DNA of 64,000 nt from an uncultured Bacteroidia bacterium (GTDB lineage: Bacteria > Bacteroidota > Bacteroidia > Bacteroidales > ML635J-15). Under the pieces are notes generated by a model. The model saw only the letters and a program-made list of their open reading frames with translations. It was not told where the DNA came from and searched no databases. The stretch lies in contig CADCCZ010000001.1 in the NCBI GenBank assembly GCA_902800045.1, positions 1-64,000 on the forward strand. Reading direction: 5' to 3'. The stretch's first letter is position 1, and every line of letters starts with the position of its first letter. Below, in pieces: positions 34,204-41,873 of the stretch. The translations under genes and the position numbers were made by a program.

Positions 34204-36381
34204 ATGTATAAAATTGGATTTATGAGAAGATTTGCAGCAATTTTGTTCGTGTTTGTCTTTGCACTTGGTTTCACTGCAAGGGCTGACGAAGGTATGTGGC
34301 TATTGTCGATGATTGGCAAGAACTACGACGATATGAAGAAGCAGGGTTTCAAGCTGACACCCGAAGATATTTACAGCGTAAACAAAGGTTGTATCAAGGA
34401 TGCAGTTGTTGGTTTGGGTAGGGAAGGTTCTCCTTTCTGGCATTTCTGCACGGGCGAAATCGTTTCTGGCGAAGGCCTTATGTTCACCAACCACCACTGC
34501 GGATATTCAATGATTCAGACCCATTCGACAGTAGAACACGACTATCTGAAGGATGGTTTCTGGGCATACTCAAAAGAAGAGGAACTTTCAAATCCAGGTA
34601 TTACCGCTTCGATTCTTGTTAGGATTGAGGATGTTACCGCCGAAATTGAAAAGTCTTTTAAGAAGGACATGTCCGAAAAGGACCGCAACATTGCATTGAA
34701 AAAGGCTTCGAAGACCATAATCGACAATGCTGTTGCTGGAACCAACTACAAGGCTCAGGTAAAGGATATGTTCGGTGGAAACCAGTATTTCCTGTTGGTA
34801 TATGTTACTTATCAGGATGTTCGCCTTGTTGGTGCTCCTCCTTCATCGATGGGTAAGTTCGGTGGCGATACCGACAACTGGATGTGGCCGCGCCATACTG
34901 CCGACTTCTCGATGTTCAGGATTTACACAGCTCCCGATGGTTCGCCGGCAAAATATTCAAAGAAAAATGTTCCTCTGAAACCGAAGCATTTCCTGCCTGT
35001 TAGCGCAAAGGGAATCGAAGATGGCGACTTTGCAATGGTTATGGGCTTCCCAGGTACAACCAACCGCAATGTCACTTCGTACGGACTCGAAGAGGTTATG
35101 CAGGTTACAAACAAGCTGAGATACGAAATCAGAGATGTGAAGGTCAACGAGTTGCGTAAGAAGATGAACGCCGACCCGAAGGTAAAGATTCAGTATGCTT
35201 CGAAATATGCTTCCTGCTCAAACTACTGGAAGTACTCCAACGAGCAGAACAAGGCTTTGGCTCACCTCAACACAATGGGAATCAAAAAGCAGATTGAGGC
35301 TGACTTGTGCAAGTGGGCCGATGCAAAGGGCGAATCGAAGTACCGTGACGCTTTGAATGCTTTGCAGAAAATCTATAGTTCAAGGAGAAATCATGCAGTA
35401 GCAAGAATGTATATCACAGAAGGTCTTCTCGGTAGCGAATTGCCATATTTTGCATTTGGCTGCAGGTCGTTGGCAACAGCTTTCGCTTCGAAGGAAATTG
35501 CTGAAATAAATTCGGCAGTAAGCGATATGAGAGAGCCTGCAAAGGAATTCTACAAGGACTATGACCCCGAAACCGAACGCGCACTTATGAAGGCTTTGTT
35601 CAGAAAGGCATATAACGAGATGAGCCCCGAATTCTATCCAGAATTCTTCAAGACTATTCAGTCTAAGTACAAGGGCGATGTAGAAAAATATGTTGATGAT
35701 GCTTTCTCGAAGTCAATTTTCTCGACCGAAGCAAAGTTTAACGCATTCCTCGACAAGCCATCGGCTTCTGCTTTCACTAAGGACCCTGTTTTGCAGATGG
35801 GTAACGACATAATTGATGTTTACAGAAATGTTTCGATTGCATACAACGACTTGTCGTCTGACCTTGAACGCAATAACCGTATTTTCATCGAAGGAGTACT
35901 TGCAATGAACCCCAGCAAGAACTTTGCTCCCGATGCAAACTCGACAATAAGAATGACTTACGGAAATGTCAAGAGCTACGAACCTCGTGATGGCGTTTTC
36001 TACGACTACTATACTACCTTGAAGGGCGTGATGGAAAAGGAAAATCCTGACAGCTATGAATTTATTGTTCCCGAAAAGTTGAAACAGCTTTACAAGGACA
36101 AGAATTTCGGTCCGTATGTAAACAAGAATGGTGATGTTCCTACTTGCTTCATTACCAACAACGATATTACCGGCGGTAATTCGGGCAGCCCTGTTATCAA
36201 TGGCAACGGTGAACTTATCGGTCTTGCATTCGACGGCAACAGCGAGGCAATGTCGGGCGACATCGACTTCGAGGAAAACTTGCAGAGGTGCATCTGCTTG
36301 GATGTAAGGTATGCTTTGTTCATCATCGACAAGTACGCAAATGCTCAGAACCTTATTAGGGAAATGGACATTAAGAGATAA
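34204..36381 (+). CDS. S46 family dipeptidyl peptidase (DPP7-type)
   Basis: 725 residues with a signal peptide (FAAILFVFVFALGFTARA). The triad is present: His in LMFTNHHCG near 98, Asp in GGDTDNWMWPRHTADF and Ser660 in GGNSGSPV. The residue 18 positions after the Ser is Gly (LAFDGNS), matching the Gly of DPP7 rather than the Arg of DPP11, so preference for hydrophobic over acidic P1 residues is predicted. It releases dipeptides in the periplasm or on the surface, feeding amino-acid fermentation. Disulfides formed by DsbD in the same operon might aid its folding, which is speculation. Confidence 0.9.
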   Translation: MYKIGFMRRFAAILFVFVFALGFTARADEGMWLLSMIGKNYDDMKKQGFKLTPEDIYSVNKGCIKDAVVGLGREGSPFWHFCTGEIVSGEGLMFTNHHCGYSMIQTHSTVEHDYLKDGFWAYSKEEELSNPGITASILVRIEDVTAEIEKSFKKDMSEKDRNIALKKASKTIIDNAVAGTNYKAQVKDMFGGNQYFLLVYVTYQDVRLVGAPPSSMGKFGGDTDNWMWPRHTADFSMFRIYTAPDGSPAKYSKKNVPLKPKHFLPVSAKGIEDGDFAMVMGFPGTTNRNVTSYGLEEVMQVTNKLRYEIRDVKVNELRKKMNADPKVKIQYASKYASCSNYWKYSNEQNKALAHLNTMGIKKQIEADLCKWADAKGESKYRDALNALQKIYSSRRNHAVARMYITEGLLGSELPYFAFGCRSLATAFASKEIAEINSAVSDMREPAKEFYKDYDPETERALMKALFRKAYNEMSPEFYPEFFKTIQSKYKGDVEKYVDDAFSKSIFSTEAKFNAFLDKPSASAFTKDPVLQMGNDIIDVYRNVSIAYNDLSSDLERNNRIFIEGVLAMNPSKNFAPDANSTIRMTYGNVKSYEPRDGVFYDYYTTLKGVMEKENPDSYEFIVPEKLKQLYKDKNFGPYVNKNGDVPTCFITNNDITGGNSGSPVINGNGELIGLAFDGNSEAMSGDIDFEENLQRCICLDVRYALFIIDKYANAQNLIREMDIKR

Positions 36382-36401
36382 AAGGTTCCCTTAAAAAATA
36401 C

Positions 36402-36433
36402 AAAGCCGGTAGAATTTCTATCGGCTTTTTTTT
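36402..36433 (+). terminator. intrinsic terminator
   Basis: AGCCGGTAG/CTATCGGCT hairpin (one G-T pair) followed by eight T, 20 bases after the S46 peptidase stop. Confidence 0.85.
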
Positions 36434-36461
36434 GTTCTGGTTTTCAGTAATTTGCCAAAAA

Positions 36462-36545
36462 TGTTGACGAAAATTTTGCTTTGCTCACACATTTTTGTGA
36501 CGAATATTTTGCATATCTCGCACGTTTTGTTGACGAATGTTGCCA
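36462..36545. repeat. three direct repeats with 33-bp period
   Basis: The word TTGTTGACGAAAATTTTGC and its variants TTTGTGACGAATATTTTGC and TTGTTGACGAATGTTGCC are centred exactly 33 bases apart (GAC at 36466, 36499 and 36532). The rest of the unit is looser and the third copy decays. It is a different word from the 13928 array but has the same period. Short open frames across it are artefacts of the period. Confidence 0.7.
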
Positions 36546-36648
36546 ATAACTTGTGGCAGAAACATTATGGCGAACAATGGCAAGCTTATTGCATGTATTT
36601 ACTTTGCAAGCATATTATTTTTAATTTTGAGATATTCATTCTTTTTAT

Positions 36649-36656
36649 TAATTTTG
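36649..36656 (+). promoter_or_regulatory. -7 box upstream of DUF4175 gene
   Basis: TAATTTTG, 20 bases before the start codon, fits the Bacteroidetes -7 element; the -33 element is unclear. Confidence 0.4.
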
Positions 36657-36675
36657 TAGGTTTAGAATAATTGTG

Positions 36676-39600
36676 ATGGACGAAAAGTATAACATACTGA
36701 TTTCCAAACTTGATAAGTTTATCAGGAAATACTATCTGAATAAGATAGTAAAGGGTGTTATACTTGCGCTCGCCATTTCAGGTCTGTGGTATCTCATTAT
36801 TGTGATAGCGGAATACTACGGCAGGTTTTCGTCGACTTTCCGTACCGCACTGTTTGTCTCGTCGATAACGCTCTATGCGATTGTCTTTGTAACTATGATA
36901 CTTTGGCCGTTGCTGAAGCTTATGAAAATCGGCAAACGCCTGTCGTATTCCGAGGCTAGTCGCATTCTTGGCAAACATTTCCCCGAAGTTGCCGACAAGT
37001 TGCAGAACACTTTGGAACTCAACTCATTGCTTGATGCAAATACCGAAACTCGCGACCTTATTTATGCAAGTATCTCGCAGAGAATAGAGAAACTTTCGCC
37101 AATTCCGTTCCTGTCGGCAATAAAGATTAAGAAAAATGCCAAGTACCTTGTGTATCTTGCCCCTGTCGTGCTGGTTTTCGTGCTGATAATCTCGTTTAAG
37201 CCGGCAATCGTTACCGAAGGCACCGAGAGAATCGTGAAGTACGACGAGCATTTCGAGATGCCAGCACCGTTTGCATTCTATTTGGAAAACGATTCGTTGC
37301 AGGTAAGGCAAGGCGATGATTTTACAGTAAATCTTTCTGTAAATGGCGACTACGTTCCCGAACAGGTGATGATAAACTTTGGCGGAAATGCCTTCTATAT
37401 GGAAAAGCTGTCGGCATCGACATTCAAGTACGACTTCAAGACGCTCAATAATTCGTTCAAGTTCTACTTCACGGCACAAGATGTAGAGTCGAAGGATTAC
37501 GAGGTAAGCGTTTTGCCAGCTCCTATAATCTTGGATTTCAAGGTGAACATTACGCCGATGGCTTACACTGGGCTCGATGCCATTGAAATAAAGAACTCTG
37601 GCGATATGGAAGTGCCGATTGGCTCCAATGTGGTGTGGACTTTCGGTACGGCAAACCTCGATTCGCTTGTGATTGTGATGGATAGCACCGTTCTGCAGAC
37701 CGAAAAGAACAACAGCGAGTACAAGTTGAGCAAACGCATTACCGCTAGCAGCGACTATTCGCTGTTTGTAGCCAACGACTATTTCAGCGAACTTGTTGAC
37801 ATAAAGTATCGCATCCGCGTAATTCCAGACCTTTATCCGGCAATTGTCGTTAACGAGGCGAAGGACAGCACCAATCCTGCAATCGTGTATTTCAAGGGGG
37901 CAATTGATGACGACTATGGTTTTACTCGCCTGACTTTCCATTGTTTCGACGGCGACAAGGAAATTTCAAAGTCGCCAGTGCAGTTCTCGCAGAGGCTGAG
38001 TTCGCAGGATTTCTACTATGCGTTTGATTTTGCGTCGGTTGAGCATAATGGCAACAAACTTACATACTATTTCGAGGTTGCCGACAATGACGGTTACAGC
38101 GGACCTAAGACTGCTCGCTCAAAGGTTATGGAATTCAATATTCCGTCGGCTCAGGACTTGCAGGATATGAGCGACCAGACCAACAGCGAAACTGAGAACA
38201 AGGTTGATGAGGCAAAGAAAATCAGCGAGGACATCAAGAAGAGCATCGATGAGTTGAAACGTAAGCTCGTCAACGAAAGCCTTTCGCCTTACGACCGTTC
38301 GCAACTTATGCAGGACATCATTGAGAAGGAAGACCAGCTCGAACAGCTCATGGAGCAGATAAAGCAGGAGCAGAACCAGTTGCAGCAAGCAAAGGAGCAG
38401 TTCTCGAAGAGCGAGGAGCTTCTGAAGAAGCAGGCCGAAATAAACGCCCTAATGGAAAACCTCATGACCGACGAGATGCGCCAGATGATTGAGGAGATGA
38501 AGAAATTGATGGAGGATTTCAACAAGGACGACTTTTTCAAGAAGTCGGAGGAGTTCAAGATGTCGGTCGAGGAGATGGAGCAGAATATGGACAATACTCT
38601 CGAACTGCTGAAGCGCTCCGAAGTCGAGGAACGTGTCAAGAGCATTGCCGACCAGATGGAAAACCTTGCCGAAAAGGAAAAGAAACTTGCCGAGGAAACC
38701 AAGGATAAGAGCAAGTCGCAGGAAGAACTCAAGAAGGAGCAAAGCGAACTGAATGAGCAGTTCGACAAGTTGAAGGAAGAGTACGAAAAGACTTTGGACA
38801 AGAATTCCGGTTTGAAGGAACCTATGCCCTTGTCGGATTTCAAGCAGGAGATGAACGACATTTCAAACGAAATGCAACAGTCCAGCGACGACCTTAACGA
38901 CAACAAGAACAACAAGGCATCGGACAAGCAGAAGAGCAGTTCGCAGAAGATGCAGCAGTTGTCGGAGAAGATGAACTCGATGATGGCGCAGATGGAGATG
39001 GAGGAGAACGGCGAAAATATGGAGAACGTAAGGCAGTTGCTCGAAAATGTGCTCACTTTTTCGTTCGACCAGGAGGACATAATGTCGGGAATGAAGCCTT
39101 TGTCGTACAAGTCGCCGCAGTACAAGGATTTTGTTGTCCGCCAGAAGAATATAACCGACAACTTTGCTGTAATCAGGGATTCTATCAATGCATTGGCAGG
39201 GCGGGTGCCGGGTATGGCTTCGATGGTGTCGAAGGATGTGATGGAGATACGAAAAGGCTTGTCGTCGGTAATGGACTACTTGGGAAACACGCAGAAGTAT
39301 CAGGCGCAGACATCCCAGCAGAAGGTGTTGACATCGGCCAACAACCTAGCTTTGTTGCTTTCTGAATTGCTCGACCAGATGCAACAGCAGCAGATGAACA
39401 GCAACAATAGTTCAAATTCGAGTTGCAACAAGTGCAAGAACAAGGGACAGGGACAGCCACAGCAGAAGCAGATGGGGCAGATGCGCGATATGCAGCAGCA
39501 GTTGAAACAGCAGATGCAACAGATGCTCGACCAGATGAAGAAGAGCGGTCAGCAGGGCCAGAATGGCGAACAACTTGCCAAAATGCTTATGCAGCAGGAA

Positions 39601-39984
39601 ATGATGCAGAAGATGATGAACGATATGATGAACGGCGAACTCAGCCCCGATGCAGCCAAGTATCTGAAGGAAGCCAACAAGATGATTGAGCAGAACATTA
39701 GGGATTTGGTGAACCGCAATGTTACTCAGCAGACTATAAACCGTCAGGAGCAGATAATTACACGGTTGCTTCAGGCCGAGAATAGCCAGAACGAACGCGA
39801 AACTGAGCAGAAACGTCAGTCGCACGAGGCTAAGGAATACAAGCTAAGCAATCCCGACAAGGCATTCGAAGAAAAAGAAAGTGAAATAAGGTTTAACGAA
39901 TTGTTGCAGGTCTCCAATTTGAAGTTAAGAGACTATTACAAAACGAAATATAAGGAATATTTAAAAAATTTAAAGGATAAATAA
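36676..39984 (+). CDS. DUF4175-like membrane protein with long coiled coil
   Basis: 1,102 residues from ATG 36676 (GTG 36673 is adjacent). Two transmembrane helices near 20-45 and 55-78 and one near 155-175 precede a large beta-rich part (residues ~190-500) resembling DUF4175 proteins. Residues ~510-760 are a Lys/Glu-rich coiled coil (KIKEEQNQLQQAKEQFSKSE style), and the 900-1000 region is extremely Gln/Met-rich (MQQQLKQQMQQMLDQMKKSG). Probably anchored in the inner membrane with the rest in the periplasm; role unknown. One base separates it from ybeY. Confidence 0.75.
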   Translation: MDEKYNILISKLDKFIRKYYLNKIVKGVILALAISGLWYLIIVIAEYYGRFSSTFRTALFVSSITLYAIVFVTMILWPLLKLMKIGKRLSYSEASRILGKHFPEVADKLQNTLELNSLLDANTETRDLIYASISQRIEKLSPIPFLSAIKIKKNAKYLVYLAPVVLVFVLIISFKPAIVTEGTERIVKYDEHFEMPAPFAFYLENDSLQVRQGDDFTVNLSVNGDYVPEQVMINFGGNAFYMEKLSASTFKYDFKTLNNSFKFYFTAQDVESKDYEVSVLPAPIILDFKVNITPMAYTGLDAIEIKNSGDMEVPIGSNVVWTFGTANLDSLVIVMDSTVLQTEKNNSEYKLSKRITASSDYSLFVANDYFSELVDIKYRIRVIPDLYPAIVVNEAKDSTNPAIVYFKGAIDDDYGFTRLTFHCFDGDKEISKSPVQFSQRLSSQDFYYAFDFASVEHNGNKLTYYFEVADNDGYSGPKTARSKVMEFNIPSAQDLQDMSDQTNSETENKVDEAKKISEDIKKSIDELKRKLVNESLSPYDRSQLMQDIIEKEDQLEQLMEQIKQEQNQLQQAKEQFSKSEELLKKQAEINALMENLMTDEMRQMIEEMKKLMEDFNKDDFFKKSEEFKMSVEEMEQNMDNTLELLKRSEVEERVKSIADQMENLAEKEKKLAEETKDKSKSQEELKKEQSELNEQFDKLKEEYEKTLDKNSGLKEPMPLSDFKQEMNDISNEMQQSSDDLNDNKNNKASDKQKSSSQKMQQLSEKMNSMMAQMEMEENGENMENVRQLLENVLTFSFDQEDIMSGMKPLSYKSPQYKDFVVRQKNITDNFAVIRDSINALAGRVPGMASMVSKDVMEIRKGLSSVMDYLGNTQKYQAQTSQQKVLTSANNLALLLSELLDQMQQQQMNSNNSSNSSCNKCKNKGQGQPQQKQMGQMRDMQQQLKQQMQQMLDQMKKSGQQGQNGEQLAKMLMQQEMMQKMMNDMMNGELSPDAAKYLKEANKMIEQNIRDLVNRNVTQQTINRQEQIITRLLQAENSQNERETEQKRQSHEAKEYKLSNPDKAFEEKESEIRFNELLQVSNLKLRDYYKTKYKEYLKNLKDK

Positions 39985-39985
39985 T

Positions 39986-40438
39986 ATGGCAATAGAGTTT
40001 TTTTGTGCTGATGTAGAAAAGCCGAGGGTAAAGTACATAGCGCTAAAGAAGTGGATAAAAGACGTGGTTGAAACGCACGAGAAGAAAGTCGGGAAGATTT
40101 CCTACGTTTTTTGTTCCGATAACTATCTGTTGGACATGAACAAGCAGTATCTGAATCATGACTATTTCACAGATGTTATTACGTTTGACAATACCGAGGG
40201 CGACAAGATTTCGGGTGAGATTTATATTAGCGTTGACAGGGTTGCCGAGAACGCAAAGACGTATTCAACCGAAACTACCGAGATTTTTAGGGTGATTATT
40301 CACGGCGTACTTCACATGCTGGGTTATAAGGATAAGACACCGGAAGACCAGGAGGTTATGAGGGCTGCAGAAGACCGATGCCTAGCAATGCCGGATTTCA
40401 TGAATTGCAATTGGCTGAAGGACATTAAGGTAAAATAG
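39986..40438 (+). CDS. ybeY: rRNA maturation RNase YbeY
   Basis: 150 residues. The zinc motif HGVLHMLGYKDKTPED (His106, His110) matches YbeY; the third metal ligand, His in most bacteria (HGxLHxxGYDH), is replaced by the KDK variant I associate with Bacteroidetes homologues. Involved in 16S rRNA 3' end maturation and quality control. Separated by one base from the DUF4175 gene, so likely translated from the same message. Confidence 0.9.
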   Translation: MAIEFFCADVEKPRVKYIALKKWIKDVVETHEKKVGKISYVFCSDNYLLDMNKQYLNHDYFTDVITFDNTEGDKISGEIYISVDRVAENAKTYSTETTEIFRVIIHGVLHMLGYKDKTPEDQEVMRAAEDRCLAMPDFMNCNWLKDIKVK

Positions 40439-40494
40439 TCTTCTTTTGCGATATAAGAGGGAATCCCTGATTTGATAATGTGGATAAGGGTGTG

Positions 40495-41085
40495 TTAAAA
40501 ATCCTCGACATCGAGCAGTTTGTTCATAACCGCATATATTGTCAAGCCGGCAATACTGTTGATGCCTAATTTGTGCGATATGTTTTTGCGGTGCGAAATC
40601 ACCGTGTGAATCGACAGGTTGAACTCGTCGGCTATCTCTTTGTTTGTCTTGCCTTTGGCAACAGCTGTCAGTATTTCGCATTCGCGTGTCGAAAGTTCGT
40701 TGCTGTTGTCGTATGTTTCCTTGTCGGAAGTGTTCTTTATGGCTGCCGACAACTTTTTCTCTATTTGCTCGTGGGTGTTGAATATGCCGATTATACCGTC
40801 GTAGTCGCGTAATGCTTCCTCGTCGTACGGACCATAGTTTATTGCCAGTATTGCGGTATTGCTGCTGGCTTGCAGTAGGCTCCTAAGATCAGAACTGTCG
40901 TCGGCCGTTGTCAGTGGGTTGACTATTATGATGTCTGGATTTCCGTTTGGCATCGTGTTGTATTCGTGCACAGAGCAGAATGTTTTCACGACATGGAAAC
41001 TGACGTTCTGTTCGATTAGTCGTTTCAGCCCTGTAACGACAATCTCCGACGGCTCTATTATTGTTATCTTGACTTTCCCGCTCAT
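40495..41085 (-). CDS. LuxR-type regulator with degenerate receiver domain
   Basis: 196 residues. The N-terminal ~115 residues have receiver topology (VKITIIEPSEIVVTGLKRLI) but the acidic pair is altered (Glu11-Pro-Ser) and the phosphoacceptor Asp is Asn56 in IIIVNPL. The switch residues of beta4 and beta5 are also unlike those of active receivers. Residues ~129-190 form a LuxR/FixJ helix-turn-helix (LSTRECEILTAVAKGKTNKE and VISHRKNISHKLGI). Phosphorylation is therefore unlikely; control by protein-protein contact or a bound ligand is inferred. It begins one base after the hemerythrin gene stop, so the two are cotranscribed. Confidence 0.82.
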   Translation of the reverse strand: MSGKVKITIIEPSEIVVTGLKRLIEQNVSFHVVKTFCSVHEYNTMPNGNPDIIIVNPLTTADDSSDLRSLLQASSNTAILAINYGPYDEEALRDYDGIIGIFNTHEQIEKKLSAAIKNTSDKETYDNSNELSTRECEILTAVAKGKTNKEIADEFNLSIHTVISHRKNISHKLGINSIAGLTIYAVMNKLLDVEDF

Positions 41086-41086
41086 G

Positions 41087-41767
41087 TTATTCGTATTTTG
41101 AAACCAACGGAATGAGTATCTTGTTTTCGATTATCGAATGCTTGTTGAGATCGTTCTCAATCTTGAAAATCTCGTTCAGTACGTTTATGCGCGACTGCTG
41201 CGAAGCATTTTCGGGAAGATACTTTATGACTATGTTTTTCAGATCGTGCAATTTTTCCTCGATGTTGCTGTGGTTTTCCTCGAAGTCCTTGATGCGGAAC
41301 TTGTTGCCTTTGTTACCGCTTACAAGCGAATTAATATACGGAAAAACTGTATTTTCTTCGTAGTCGAGGTGCTTCTGTACTTCGTCGTCGTAATCGTCGT
41401 AGAACTTGTTGAGAATCTTTGCGCTTCTTTCGTCGCACGACTCGAGCATAGTGTGTATGTTGGTGTGCAGGTTTGGAAAGAAACTCTCAATCCAGTATTT
41501 ATGCGTGCGTTGCAGATAGCCGATAAGTTTTGGAATGTCGCTGTTTGTTAGGTTGCCAATTTCTGGAGAAAATCCGTCGATGGCGTACACGCGGCATATC
41601 ATCAGGAAAAGGTCGGTCGAGAGGTTGTGCCGACGGCAAATTTCGTCGATGCTGGCTTCGCCGAATCCCAACTTTATGTTGAGTCTGTCGATGATTGTAA
41701 GCAGCGAGTAGTCGGTAATAATTTCGGCCATTTTTGTCTTCGCCGTGAATGTATGGATTCTGTTCAT
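41087..41767 (-). CDS. hemerythrin-domain protein (ScdA/YtfE-like)
   Basis: 226 residues. The N-terminal part (IIDRLNIKLGFGEASIDEIC) resembles the DUF542/ScdA-N region of RIC-type iron-sulfur repair proteins. The hemerythrin part has candidate di-iron ligands RTHKYW, HLDYEENTVFPYI (HxxxE), ENHSNIEEKL and NKHSIIENKILIPL. Such proteins sense or repair damage from nitric oxide and oxidative stress. Coupled to the degenerate regulator downstream and divergent-distance close to FeoAB, it suggests an iron/NO response. A -7-like box CAAATATA (41785-41792, minus strand TATATTTG) lies upstream. Confidence 0.82.
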   Translation of the reverse strand: MNRIHTFTAKTKMAEIITDYSLLTIIDRLNIKLGFGEASIDEICRRHNLSTDLFLMICRVYAIDGFSPEIGNLTNSDIPKLIGYLQRTHKYWIESFFPNLHTNIHTMLESCDERSAKILNKFYDDYDDEVQKHLDYEENTVFPYINSLVSGNKGNKFRIKDFEENHSNIEEKLHDLKNIVIKYLPENASQQSRINVLNEIFKIENDLNKHSIIENKILIPLVSKYE

Positions 41768-41784
41768 TTGTGTAATAGTTTTTG

Positions 41785-41792
41785 CAAATATA
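41785..41792 (-). promoter_or_regulatory. -7 box upstream of hemerythrin gene
   Basis: Minus-strand TATATTTG fits the consensus, 18 bases before the ATG; no clear -33 element. Confidence 0.45.
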
Positions 41793-41815
41793 GTTATTTT
41801 GAATGAATCTAAAAT

Positions 41816-41845
41816 AATTCGGACAGCTTTTACACTGTCCGAATT
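41816..41845 (-). terminator. feoB terminator hairpin
   Basis: AATTCGGACAG/CTGTCCGAATT, 11-bp perfect stem 28 bases after the feoB stop on the minus strand, followed by a weak T-rich tail. Confidence 0.7.
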
Positions 41846-41873
41846 AGCGTTTATGGCGTATAAATCAGTGAAC

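Noticed and set aside
36452-36670. 72-codon frame across the second array
   Set aside because: Same period artefact; overlaps the promoter of the DUF4175 gene.
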